DNA of 64,000 nt, from contig NZ_JAQQFR010000008.1 in the NCBI RefSeq assembly GCF_046025915.1, positions 124,001 through 188,000 on the forward strand. The letters are read 5' to 3'. This document shows positions 26,598 through 35,300 of this stretch, one piece after another (the stretch's first letter is position 1; each line of letters opens with the position of its first letter). The notes below the pieces were generated by a model, which was given only the letters and a program-made list of their open reading frames with translations, was not told the origin of the DNA and did not search any database. The translations under genes and the position numbers were made by a program. The DNA is from Herbaspirillum rhizosphaerae_A (lineage in GTDB: Bacteria > Pseudomonadota > Gammaproteobacteria > Burkholderiales > Burkholderiaceae_D).

Positions 26598-27017
26598 TCA
26601 GGATTGGACGAAGGAAAATTCGATTTCGACGGTAGCGCCCAGCGGCAGCGCGGTGACGCCGACCGTGGTGCGCGCCGGGGGGATGACTTCGGCGGTAAAT
26701 ACTTCTTCCCACGCGGCGTTGATCTCGGCGAAGGCGTCGAAGCGCGTGGTGAAGATGCGCGCAATCAGCAGGTCGTCCAGCGTGACGTCGTAGTCAGGCA
26801 TGGCCTTCTTGAGGTTGGCGAGAATGACGCGCGTCTCCGCGGCCGGGCCGCCTTCAGCGAGCTTGCCGGTGGCGGCGTCGAGCGCCACCATGCCGGACAC
26901 TTGCACCACCGGGCCGATTTGCACGCAAGGGCTGTAACGGAAGCGCGGTGCGGGGATGGCGTCGGACTGGATGCAGACGCGGTTGTTCCTGGTCGTATTC
27001 ATCGCGGCCTCGCTCAC
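26598..27017 (-). CDS. RidA family protein (second in operon)
   Basis: This 139-residue protein of the RidA/YjgF fold contains FRYSPCVQIGPVVQVSGMVALDAATGKLAEGGPAAETRVILANLKKAM and ends PPARTTVGVTALPLGATVEIEFSFVQS, with the Arg (ARTTV) and Glu positions of active RidA enamine/imine deaminases. It differs clearly from the 2-aminomuconate deaminase in the same operon. Possible roles are clearing reactive enamines from the pathway or acting on an alternative amino-muconate intermediate. Starts at 27017 or 27002 are both possible. The first overlaps the upstream dehydrogenase stop by 4 bp. Confidence 0.82.
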   Translation of the reverse strand: MSEAAMNTTRNNRVCIQSDAIPAPRFRYSPCVQIGPVVQVSGMVALDAATGKLAEGGPAAETRVILANLKKAMPDYDVTLDDLLIARIFTTRFDAFAEINAAWEEVFTAEVIPPARTTVGVTALPLGATVEIEFSFVQS

Positions 27018-28504
27018 AGCTTGATGCAGATGTTGGTGACTTCCGAGTAGAAGTCCAGCGAATAGCGGCCGCCTTCGCGTCCCAGCCCCGATTGCTTGAC
27101 GCCGCCGAAGGGCGTGCGCAGGTCGCGCAGATACCAGGTGTTGACCCAGACCAGTCCGGCTTCGATCTGCGGCGCAACGCGGTGCGCGCGTTTGAGATCA
27201 GAAGTCCAGATGGCGCAGGTGAGGCCGTAGTCGCTGTCGTTGATACGACCAATGACTTCGTCTTCTCGGTCGAACGGCGCGATGTGGCAGACCGGGCCAA
27301 AAATTTCTTCCGTCACGCAACGCGCATCGTCGGGCAGGCCGGTCCAGATGGTCGGCTGCACATAGGCGCCGTCGTCACGCTCGTCGTTGAACGTCGGGAT
27401 CCCGCCGCCGGCCACCACGGTCGCGCCTTCTTCAACGGCAAGGCGGTAATAGGACAACACCTTGTCGCGGTGACCATGCGAGATCAGCGGGCCCATGTCG
27501 ACGTTGTCTTCAGCGGGATAGCCGATTTTCAGCGCTTGTGTCTTCTCTTTCATTGCGGCGACAAAACGATCGAAGATGGATCGTTCGACATAGACACGTT
27601 CCGAGCACAGGCAGACCTGGCCGGAGTTGGTGAAGGACGAACGCATCACGCCGGCAACGGCGGCATCGAAGTCGGCGTCGGCAAATACCACGGCCGCATT
27701 CTTGCCGCCCAGTTCGAAGGAGACTTCCTTCATGCCGTCGGCGACTGCCTTCATGATGGTGCTGCCGGTTTTCGATTCGCCGGTGAAGGTGATGGCGTCG
27801 ATGTCCGGATGGCGCGTGAGGAATTCACCAGCCGAGTTGCCGCCGAAGCCGTGGATCAGATTGAATACGCCCGGCGGCACGCCTGCGTCTCGGATCACTT
27901 CGGCCAGCAGCGTTGCGGAGGAGGGTGATTCTTCCGATGGTTTGGCGACGACGGTGTTGCCGCAAGCCAGTGCGGGAGCGACTTTCCAGGTGAACAACAG
28001 CAGCGGCAGATTCCACGGCGAGATGATGCCGACCACGCCCAGCGGTTTGCGCACAGTGTAGTTGAGGGCGCCGAGACCGTCCGCGCTTTCGCTCTGGAAC
28101 AGGTCGGTGTTGGCGGTCTTGGCCAGATCAGCGAAGGTGCGGAAATTGGCGATGCCGCGGGCGACGTCAAGCGTACGCGCCTGATGCACCGGACGACCGG
28201 TGTCGGCGACTTCGGCCGCGACGAATTCGTCGAAGCGCGCCTGGATGCCGTCGGCGATCTTGTGCAGCATGGCTGCGCGTTCGGATACGGCCATGCGGCC
28301 CCATGGGCCATGCAACGCGGCTTGTGCAGCCTTGACGGCGGCGTCGACGTTGTTCGCATCAGCTTCGCAGACGTCGGCGATGTGCTTGCCGTCGACCGGC
28401 GAAATGTTGCGGAAGGTCTTGGCGCTGGCGACAAACTCGCCATTGATGAAGTGTCGTAACTGCGGACGCAGGTGTACAGATGATGTCGAATTCAAAGAAC
28501 TCAC
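27014..28504 (-). CDS. nbaE: 2-Aminomuconate 6-semialdehyde dehydrogenase
   Basis: This 496-residue NAD-dependent aldehyde dehydrogenase oxidises 2-aminomuconate semialdehyde to 2-aminomuconate. It has the catalytic Cys in NSGQVCLCSERVYVE, the Glu in VSFELGGKNAAVVF, and the C-terminal WVNTWYLRDLRTPFGGVKQSGLGREGG, typical of the 2-hydroxymuconate/aminomuconate semialdehyde group. The start is GTG at 28504 with GGGAGA upstream. It is the first gene of the nine-gene operon, and its promoter should lie in the 389-bp region before it. Confidence 0.92.
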   Translation of the reverse strand: MSSLNSTSSVHLRPQLRHFINGEFVASAKTFRNISPVDGKHIADVCEADANNVDAAVKAAQAALHGPWGRMAVSERAAMLHKIADGIQARFDEFVAAEVADTGRPVHQARTLDVARGIANFRTFADLAKTANTDLFQSESADGLGALNYTVRKPLGVVGIISPWNLPLLLFTWKVAPALACGNTVVAKPSEESPSSATLLAEVIRDAGVPPGVFNLIHGFGGNSAGEFLTRHPDIDAITFTGESKTGSTIMKAVADGMKEVSFELGGKNAAVVFADADFDAAVAGVMRSSFTNSGQVCLCSERVYVERSIFDRFVAAMKEKTQALKIGYPAEDNVDMGPLISHGHRDKVLSYYRLAVEEGATVVAGGGIPTFNDERDDGAYVQPTIWTGLPDDARCVTEEIFGPVCHIAPFDREDEVIGRINDSDYGLTCAIWTSDLKRAHRVAPQIEAGLVWVNTWYLRDLRTPFGGVKQSGLGREGGRYSLDFYSEVTNICIKL

Positions 28505-28893
28505 GAGCGGGTCTCCCGATATAAAAGCGTGCTGGACCGGCAGCCGAAGTTGTCGTGACGATCCCGTCTCCTTGTTCTGATGAAAAGGCGAAGGTGGGCG
28601 TGTGGATGACTTCTGTCTACTTGTATTTGCGCCGGTTTTTCTTATCGTTTTGACCGTTAGCGCAGGCTTGCCGGATCACTTGTTGAGGCTAGTATAGGGA
28701 GAGCCAGATATGAAACATAATGAAAAAACAGGACTTTAGTATTCCATGAATTTATGGCTGGGAGGTGCGGCGAGGATGGGGGTTATCTGTTGATAACACG
28801 CGTCAAATAGCGGCTATTTGTATAGATTATGACGAGTAGGCCGGGATCGTAAGGATGCGTTCGGCCTGCCATGGAAGCTAATTTTCCAGGAAT
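28505..28893. promoter_or_regulatory. Control region of the 3-hydroxyanthranilate operon
   Basis: This 389-bp non-coding region lies between the stop of the LysR gene and the GTG of nbaE, both on the minus strand. It is AT-richer than its surroundings and holds two perfect inverted repeats at 28782-28797 and 28804-28820. It probably contains the operon promoter and LysR sites. No small ORF is supported. Confidence 0.6.
28782..28820. promoter_or_regulatory. Paired inverted repeats, candidate regulator sites
   Basis: GTTATC-TGTT-GATAAC (28782-28797) is followed six bases later by CAAATAG-CGG-CTATTTG (28804-28820), both perfect. They lie about 280-320 bp upstream of nbaE. LysR regulators often bind paired dyads, but the link to the neighbouring LysR is inference and the distance is large. 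Confidence 0.4.
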
Positions 28894-29880
28894 TTAATAC
28901 TCGGCGGCAGTCTCTTTGAGGCACTTGATAAATGCCTGTGCAGCGGGTGTCGGTTCACGGTCGGTACGGATGGAATAACCGATATCGCCGAAGTCGCCAA
29001 GGTCACCCAGTTCGAGGATGGAAAGCAGGTTGAGATTGGCAAAATGCTGGGCAACCGCACGTGGCATCAGCGAGATCGAAGGCGAATCCTGCATCAGGCC
29101 GATATTGGTCAGCACCGACAGCGATTCCACCACGTTGGTCGGAATACTGAGACCGGCATCGAGAAACAGATGTTCGGCAGTCAGTCGCGCCGGCGACACT
29201 TGTAGCGGAAAAATCCACGGCCAGTCCAGCAGGTCGGATAACTGGATATCCATGCGCTTGGCCAGCGGATGTTTGCAGCCGACCACGGCGCACAGCGCTT
29301 CGCGGTACAACACGCTATGTTCGAAGGCATACATGCGCGCCAGCGGCAGGTCGCGTTCCGGCAGGCGGCCGACGACGATGTCGAGTTCGCCGGTCGCCAG
29401 CGCGGGAAACAGTTGATCGGTCGGGCCGTCGCGCACGGTGACCAGTACGCCGGGGCGCTGATGTTTGAGACGCGTGATCGCCTGCGGCAGCAGACGTGCC
29501 GACGCCGAGATCACGGTGCCGATGATGACGTGGCCGCTGTCGCCGGTGCGGAAGGTATTGAGTTCGTCGGTCAGGTAGCGCAGCTCGGCGATCACGGTCT
29601 TGACGCGCGTGCCGAGCAGGGTGCCGTAGCAGGTCGGCGTGACGCCGCGATTGGTGCGCTCAAACAGCGGCACGTCGAGATCGGCTTCCAGTTCCTGGAT
29701 GGCTTTGGTGACGGCGGGCTGGGTCAGATTGAGTTCGCGCGCGGCGCGGGCGATGGACGATGAACTGAGCACACGCTCAAAAATCAGCAGCGGCTTCAGC
29801 TTGAGGCGGCGCAGCATGACGTCGGTTAACGGAATATTGGGGCGCGGATTGTTGGCGCCGCCGGTCTTTGCATCGGACAT
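28894..29880 (-). CDS. LysR-type regulator, probable activator of the 3-hydroxyanthranilate operon
   Basis: This is a 328-residue LTTR. The HTH spans about residues 22-85 (LKPLLIFERVLSSSSIARAARELNLTQPAVTKAIQELEADLDVPLFERTNRGVTPT in two parts), followed by a type 2 periplasmic-binding-like effector domain (GHVIIGTVISASARLLPQAITRL, then TGELDIVVGRLPERDLP). Sequence style is that of the PcaQ/GbpR branch. I chose the ATG at 29880 because GGGAGAC precedes it and upstream residues are not LTTR-like. It lies directly upstream of the operon on the same strand, as NbaR-type regulators do. Confidence 0.85.
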   Translation of the reverse strand: MSDAKTGGANNPRPNIPLTDVMLRRLKLKPLLIFERVLSSSSIARAARELNLTQPAVTKAIQELEADLDVPLFERTNRGVTPTCYGTLLGTRVKTVIAELRYLTDELNTFRTGDSGHVIIGTVISASARLLPQAITRLKHQRPGVLVTVRDGPTDQLFPALATGELDIVVGRLPERDLPLARMYAFEHSVLYREALCAVVGCKHPLAKRMDIQLSDLLDWPWIFPLQVSPARLTAEHLFLDAGLSIPTNVVESLSVLTNIGLMQDSPSISLMPRAVAQHFANLNLLSILELGDLGDFGDIGYSIRTDREPTPAAQAFIKCLKETAAEY

Positions 29881-30127
29881 CGTTGTCTCCCTGCCGGTGC
29901 GGTCACGCATCGTTCCGGACAGTCTTGTTAATAGCTCGGCATTCCGGCGGAATGCTCGGTCACCGGTCATGCAAGAGGTATGCCATTGCGGCACCGCCTG
30001 TCATTGTCTGCCGGTGAATTTAGTCGAGACAGTTTACTGTATTCGCGGTGTGTGTCCGCTATAAAAAATGTAAAGACGAAATGAAGAGGTGTTGTTCGTC
30101 ACGCTTAATCATGACGTCTTGATATCA

Positions 30128-30236
30128 CCGTCGTCCTGACGAAAGTCAGGATCCAGCGTCGTATTGCATGTCGTATTGCACATGTCATATTGCACATTGT
30201 CACGACACTGGATCCCAGCGTTCGCTGGGACGACGG
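30128..30236. repeat. Three-hairpin palindromic repeat, copy 2 with expanded loop
   Basis: The outer ends are a perfect CCGTCGTCC/GGACGACGG. Left stem CCTGAC-GAAA-GTCAGG, central stem GGATCCAGCGTCGT paired with ACGACACTGGATCC (one mismatch), right stem TCCCAGCG-TT-CGCTGGGA. The central loop is longer than in copy 1 (17764-17842) and holds three near-repeats of GTCGTATTGCAT. Confidence 0.85.
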
Positions 30237-30289
30237 AGGTGAATGGATGGCGATCCGATTAAACGGTCGCACATATAGCGCGGGCATAA

Positions 30290-30321
30290 AAAAATCCGCC
30301 GGATTGCTCGGACGGATTTTT
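30290..30321. terminator. Terminator after rho
   Basis: AAAAATCCG pairs with CGGATTTTT around a 14-nt loop, giving A/T-flanked stems on both strands. On the minus strand a T7 run follows, about 80 bp past the rho stop. Confidence 0.7.
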
Positions 30322-30398
30322 GAAGAATCGCTTACTTCGAAAGTGGCTAACACGGCGTCGCTGGCAAGGCGTTGCAACGTTGCCAGCGACGTTGGTCT

Positions 30399-31667
30399 TT
30401 ATCTTTCGCTGCCGCGACGCATCATGTCGAAGAACTCTGCGTTGTTCTTGGTCGACTTCATCTTGTCGAGGATGAATTCCATCGCTTCGATTTCGTCCAT
30501 GTCGTACATCAGCTTGCGCAGGACCCAGATCTTTTGCAGCTGGTCTGGCTTGATCAGCAGTTCTTCGCGGCGTGTGCCGGACTTGCTGAGGTTGATCGCC
30601 GGGTAGACGCGCTTCTCGGCGAGGCGGCGTTCCAGATGGACTTCCATGTTGCCGGTGCCCTTGAATTCTTCGTAGATCACGTCATCCATACGGCTGCCGG
30701 TTTCGATCAGCGCGGTAGCGATGATGGTCAGCGAACCGCCTTCTTCGACGTTACGCGCAGCACCGAAGAAACGCTTTGGACGTTGCAGTGCGTTGGCGTC
30801 GACACCGCCGGTCAGGACCTTGCCCGAGGCCGGGATCACGGTGTTGTAAGCGCGTGCCAGACGGGTGATCGAGTCCAGCAGGATGACCACGTCTTTTTTC
30901 ATTTCGACCAGGCGCTTGGCTTTTTCCAGCACCATTTCGGCGACCTGCACGTGACGCGTTGCCGGTTCGTCGAAGGTCGATGCGACGACTTCGCCACGCA
31001 CCGAGCGCTGCATTTCGGTCACTTCTTCCGGACGTTCGTCGATCAGCAGGACGATCATCACGGTGTCGGGATGGTTGGTGGTGATCGCGTGGGCAATGTG
31101 TTGCAGCATGACCGATTTACCGGACTTTGGCGACGCCACCAGCAGACCACGCTGACCGCGGCCGATAGGCGCGATCAGATCGATGATGCGGCCTGTGATG
31201 TTTTCTTCGCCGCGCATTTCGCGCTCCAGCTGCATGATCTTGTTCGGATGCAGTGGCGTCAGATTTTCAAACAGGATGCGGTGCTTGGAGGCTTCCGGCG
31301 CTTCGCCGTTGACCTTGTCGACCTTGACCAGCGCGAAGTAGCGCTCGCCGTCTTTTGGTGTTCGTACTTCGCCTTCGATGGAATCGCCGGTGTGCAGATT
31401 GAAGCGGCGGATTTGTGAGGGCGAGATGTAAATGTCGTCTGTGGACGCCATGTAGCTGGCGTCGGGCGAGCGCAGGAAGCCGAAGCCGTCAGGCAGGACT
31501 TCAAGGGCGCCATCGCCAAAAATCTGTTCTCCTGATTTTGCGCGTTTCTTGAGGATCGCGAACATCAGTTCTTGTTTGCGCAGGCGCGCTGCGTTATCGA
31601 TGTCCAGGCCAATTGCCATTTCAAGCAATGCGGAGACGTGTAACGCCTTTAATTCTGATAAGTGCAT
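30399..31667 (-). CDS. rho: Transcription termination factor Rho
   Basis: Rho is a hexameric RNA-dependent ATPase helicase that ends transcription. The 422-residue frame has the N-terminal helical bundle (MHLSELKALHVSALLEMA), the cold-shock-like RNA-binding domain (GFGFLRSPDASYMASTDDIYISPSQIRRFNLHTGDSIEG), Walker A in ASPKSGKSVMLQ, Walker B in DVVILLDSITRLARAYN and the Q-loop and R-loop region GGSLTIIATALIETGSRMDD. Length and order are standard. It lies downstream of trxA, a common betaproteobacterial arrangement. Confidence 0.98.
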   Translation of the reverse strand: MHLSELKALHVSALLEMAIGLDIDNAARLRKQELMFAILKKRAKSGEQIFGDGALEVLPDGFGFLRSPDASYMASTDDIYISPSQIRRFNLHTGDSIEGEVRTPKDGERYFALVKVDKVNGEAPEASKHRILFENLTPLHPNKIMQLEREMRGEENITGRIIDLIAPIGRGQRGLLVASPKSGKSVMLQHIAHAITTNHPDTVMIVLLIDERPEEVTEMQRSVRGEVVASTFDEPATRHVQVAEMVLEKAKRLVEMKKDVVILLDSITRLARAYNTVIPASGKVLTGGVDANALQRPKRFFGAARNVEEGGSLTIIATALIETGSRMDDVIYEEFKGTGNMEVHLERRLAEKRVYPAINLSKSGTRREELLIKPDQLQKIWVLRKLMYDMDEIEAMEFILDKMKSTKNNAEFFDMMRRGSER

Positions 31668-31778
31668 ATGAGTGTCCCGAGACGGGAATAGTAAAAGGTG
31701 GGGGAGGGAGTTGCGTGGTGTGTGTAAATTAAAGAACAGGCTTACAAGCTACGTTCAGGCTGCCGGTAAGCACAACAA

Positions 31779-31802
31779 GCGGCGATACGAGCGTATCGCC
31801 GC
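31779..31802 (-). terminator. Probable trxA terminator hairpin
   Basis: GCGGCGATACG-AG-CGTATCGCCGC is a perfect 11-bp stem directly after the trxA stop. The minus-strand tail (TTGTTGTG) is only weakly T-rich, so it may be leaky into rho. Confidence 0.6.
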
Positions 31803-31813
31803 CTTGAATCTTC

Positions 31814-32140
31814 TTAGATATTGCTGTCGATGAACGAAGTCAGCTGGCCCTTGGCCAAAGCACCGACTTTTTGCGCCGCTGCCGCACCGTTCTTGAACAG
31901 GATCAGCGTCGGAATGCCGCGGATACCGAACTTGGCTGGAACAGCCTGGTTCGAATCGACGTCCAGCTTCATGATTTGCAGCTTGCCGTCATATTCTTTG
32001 GCGACTTCTTCCAGAATTGGCGCAATCGCTTTGCAAGGTCCGCACCATTCAGCCCAGAAGTCCACCAGGACTGGCTTGTCGGATTTCAAAACGTCAGCTT
32101 CAAAAGATGCGTCGGAGATATGTTTGATGTTTTCGCTCAT
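31814..32140 (-). CDS. trxA: Thioredoxin 1
   Basis: This 108-residue cytoplasmic disulfide reductase contains the WCGPC active site in VLVDFWAEWCGPCKAIAPIL, the conserved KLDVDSNQAVPAKFGIRGIPTLILFKNG with the cis-Pro, and normal length. It precedes rho on the same strand and is divergent from the AddB-like gene. Confidence 0.98.
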   Translation of the reverse strand: MSENIKHISDASFEADVLKSDKPVLVDFWAEWCGPCKAIAPILEEVAKEYDGKLQIMKLDVDSNQAVPAKFGIRGIPTLILFKNGAAAAQKVGALAKGQLTSFIDSNI

Positions 32141-32558
32141 GGTATTTCCTCGATATGAGGGATATATAAGTAGTCAAATAGCGCCGTGGGAACATACCGC
32201 ATGCTTGGCGTATGCCATCAACGCTTCCAGAATTGCCTCATTGCTTACTAGGTGCTTATCAAGTAAGTGCTCAAAGCAGATGGAGTCGTTGCGCCCTAAT
32301 TCAAGTTGTTTTGAAGTGCGGCAGCGGGTAATCGGCGGGGTACGGAGGCAATCATAACCCATTTTCGAAAAAAGTGCGTTTCAGATTGAAAGCCTTGTTG
32401 CGCGGGCGTTTGCCTGCGCCATGGCCTATGCGCCCGCGCATTCGGGCGGTCTCTCGCATACAATGCCGCAAAGGCATGGCCGGGTGATAGTTTTCGGCAA
32501 TGCTTTTGATAGATATTTATTTTCATTTTGTTGTCCATTTTTCCCAGAATTTCACCGC
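32141..32558. other. Divergent intergenic region between trxA and the addB-like gene
   Basis: These 418 bp should carry both promoters. In-frame codons upstream of 32559 extend the addB frame but give no family similarity. No RNA gene or repeat was recognised. Confidence 0.4.
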
Positions 32559-35300
32559 ATGCTTCATTCGCCCTTGCTGATCAGCCCGTCCGTCGATTTT
32601 TGGCCGCAAACCGCCGCCGCGCTGCTGGAGGCTGATCATGCGCTGGGCCAGGCCGTGCGATCCGGATCGCGTGACTTCTCCGGCTGCCAGGTGGTGGTGC
32701 CGGCGTTTTCGCACGCAGTGCACTGGCGCGCGGCGCTGGCCCAGGAGCTGACGAAGATCGCTCCCGGCACGCGCGCGTTCATCCCGCCGCGCATCAACAC
32801 CATGGCCGGCTGGCTGGCCATGCAAGAACCCGAACCGGCAACCGCGGACAGCGAGCGGCTGATGCAGCTGTATGCGCAATTGCGCCAGCATGGCTGGCTC
32901 AAGAAGATGTTCACCGCGCGCCGCAATACCGATCTGCTGCCCTTGGCGCAAACACTGTTGTCGCTCTCGGACGAACTCACGCAGGCGCTGCTGCCGGCCA
33001 TGGAAAAAGCGCCCGGCGATGCCGACGAGCGCTGGCAAGCCGCCCTGAATCAATTGTCGCCATCGGCACGTAGCATGCTCTCGGACGAGGCGCAGCTGGT
33101 CTGGTCGATCTGGAAGAGCCAGCTCGACGGCAACGACAAGACCGTACGTCGCTACTCCCGCATGCTGGCCCTGGCGCAGCCGCCCTTGCACGGTGCGCTG
33201 GCGCCGCTGATCTGGATCAGCCCGGTCGCGCCGGAGCCGATGGAACGGGCCTTCCTCGAAGCCTATGCCGAACACGCCGACGTGCAACCGGTCGTCATCG
33301 ACTGGCGCGGCCCTGATATTCCTTTGCTCTATCAGACTGCCTGGCCGGAATTGTGCGATGCGCCATTGGCCCCGATGCCGGACGATCTGTTCGCGCCGCA
33401 GATGGATGCGCCGACCATGGCGCTGTGCCCGGCTGGCAGTCTCGAAGAAGCATCGCAACAAAGCGCGCTGATCGTGCTCGACTGGCTGCGGCAAGGCAAG
33501 AAGGATATCGCCATCGTCGCCCAGGATCGTGTCAGCGCCCGCCGCTTGCGCGCCTTGCTGGAGCGCGCCGAGGTTTCCGTCGCCGACGAAACCGGCTGGA
33601 AGCTTTCCACCACGCGCGCCGCCGCCGCATTGGCCGCATGGTGCGACGTCGTCACTTCGCGCGGCGAAACTACCGCGTTACTGGATTTGCTGAAGTCGCC
33701 GTTCATCTTCGCCGGCATGGCGGACAAGCCGGCCGCCGTGATGCAGATCGAATGGCAATTGCGGCGTCAGAACATTGCAGGCGAATGGCGCAGCATCCTC
33801 GCTGTCTTCAACAATGAATCCGCCGCTGCGGATTGCCTGAATGCCGTGGCCCGGCAAGCGACAGTATTCGAAGGCCGCAAGAGCTTGTCCGCCTGGAGCG
33901 ACTGCGCCCAGCAACTGCTGGATGCGCTCGACATGCGCAGTGCATTCGAAGAAGACACCGCCGGCCAGCAGGCCCTGCAATTGCTGCAGGATCTGGGGGA
34001 CGACAGTGCGCGCAATGCGGACGGCAGCGAACTGTTTTCTTTTGCTGAATGGCGCGCCTTGCTGAACCTGCAACTCGACGCCGTGACCTTCATGCCGCCG
34101 ATCACCGATCGCCGCGTGGTCATGCTGCCGCTCAACGGCGCGCGCCTGCGCAACTTCGACGCCGTACTGGTGATCGGCGCCGATGCCGAGCATCTGCCCT
34201 CGCAACCGCAGGAAACACTCTTCTTCTCCAACGCGGTGCGGCACGAGCTCGGCTTGCCGACACGCCTGAGCCGCCAGCATCAGCAATTGCGCGACCTCAC
34301 CGAGCTGCTGTGCGCCAATCGCGAAGTGGTCTTGAGCTGGCAGACGCACAAGGACGGCGAACCCAATCCCATGAGCCCGTGGCTGGAACGCATGGAGCTG
34401 TGCCTGGCAAGAGCCGGCATGGAGCCGATACGCGTACTGCGCCATCAACTGCCGTTGCAGCAATTGCACGCCGAGCCGGCAAGCATGCCGACGCCATCGG
34501 CACCAACGCTGCTGCCGTCCAAACTGTCGGCCAGCGGCTACAACACTTTTGTCGCGTGTCCGTATCAATTTTTCGCACTGCGCATGCTGCGCGTGAGCGT
34601 CATGGACGAGCTGTCCGACATGCCGGAAAAGCGCGACTACGGCGGCTGGCTGCATGAGATCCTGATGACCTATCACGAGACCGTGCGCGATCAAAAGACG
34701 CCGCTGGAGCAACGCGCGGCTCTGCTTGCTGCAATCTCCGATGAAGTATTCGGCAAAGCCATCAGCCAGCATCCGGCTGCACTCGGCTACGCTGCGCGCT
34801 GGCAGAAGGTCATGCCTGCGTATCTGGTGTGGGCGAATGATCGCGAAGGGCAGGGCTGGCATTTCGCCTTCGGTGAAATCGCCTTGCAGCACATGCTGGA
34901 GTGGCCGGGTGGCGGCATCGAATTGCACGGACGTCTTGATCGTGTTGACGAAAGCACCGAAGGCGAGCGCGCCGTGCTCGACTACAAGACGCGTCCCTTG
35001 CCGTCGCTGGTTACCAAGCTGAAGGACGCCGAAGATCATCAGTTGCCGTTCTACGGTTTACTGTCCGGACAAACCATGGCGGCCGCGCATTACGTCGCAC
35101 TGGAAACCTTCAAGGATAAAACCGGCGACGTTGCTATTACTGCGGAGGATTTCGCGCGGCAGCAGCAAGCCTTGCAACAACAGATCAGCACCGTCATGCA
35201 GGCCGTTACGCAGGGCGCACCGCTGCCTGCCAACGGCATCGAATCGGTTTGCCAGTATTGCGAAGTACGAGGCCTGTGCCGCAAAGGAGTGTGGCAATGA
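32559..35300 (+). CDS. AddB-like helicase/PD-(D/E)XK nuclease
   Basis: This 913-residue protein is half of a putative dsDNA-end-processing helicase-nuclease. The N-terminal part is an inactivated UvrD-like fold. The C-terminal RecB-type nuclease motif is visible (GGWLHEILMTYHE, ELHGRLDRVDES, VLDYKTRPLPSL, HQLPFYGLL). Four Cys fit the AddB iron-sulfur staple: one in TFVACPYQFFALRML and three in CQYCEVRGLC at the end. The ATG at 32559 is chosen over an earlier frame opening. It overlaps the AddA-like gene by 4 bp, so the two are translationally coupled. Confidence 0.85.
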   Translation: MLHSPLLISPSVDFWPQTAAALLEADHALGQAVRSGSRDFSGCQVVVPAFSHAVHWRAALAQELTKIAPGTRAFIPPRINTMAGWLAMQEPEPATADSERLMQLYAQLRQHGWLKKMFTARRNTDLLPLAQTLLSLSDELTQALLPAMEKAPGDADERWQAALNQLSPSARSMLSDEAQLVWSIWKSQLDGNDKTVRRYSRMLALAQPPLHGALAPLIWISPVAPEPMERAFLEAYAEHADVQPVVIDWRGPDIPLLYQTAWPELCDAPLAPMPDDLFAPQMDAPTMALCPAGSLEEASQQSALIVLDWLRQGKKDIAIVAQDRVSARRLRALLERAEVSVADETGWKLSTTRAAAALAAWCDVVTSRGETTALLDLLKSPFIFAGMADKPAAVMQIEWQLRRQNIAGEWRSILAVFNNESAAADCLNAVARQATVFEGRKSLSAWSDCAQQLLDALDMRSAFEEDTAGQQALQLLQDLGDDSARNADGSELFSFAEWRALLNLQLDAVTFMPPITDRRVVMLPLNGARLRNFDAVLVIGADAEHLPSQPQETLFFSNAVRHELGLPTRLSRQHQQLRDLTELLCANREVVLSWQTHKDGEPNPMSPWLERMELCLARAGMEPIRVLRHQLPLQQLHAEPASMPTPSAPTLLPSKLSASGYNTFVACPYQFFALRMLRVSVMDELSDMPEKRDYGGWLHEILMTYHETVRDQKTPLEQRAALLAAISDEVFGKAISQHPAALGYAARWQKVMPAYLVWANDREGQGWHFAFGEIALQHMLEWPGGGIELHGRLDRVDESTEGERAVLDYKTRPLPSLVTKLKDAEDHQLPFYGLLSGQTMAAAHYVALETFKDKTGDVAITAEDFARQQQALQQQISTVMQAVTQGAPLPANGIESVCQYCEVRGLCRKGVWQ

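Larger units (their letters stand above)
29881..30398. other. Intergenic region upstream of the LysR gene
   Basis: About 520 bp holding the LysR promoter, the second copy of the three-hairpin repeat (30128-30236) and the rho terminator (30290-30321). A 90-codon minus-strand frame across the repeat is an artefact of the palindrome. Confidence 0.5.

Noticed and set aside
25785..27050. 421-codon plus-strand frame across nbaH and the RidA gene
   Set aside because: It spans two well-supported minus-strand genes and their junction; composition is typical of shadow translation.
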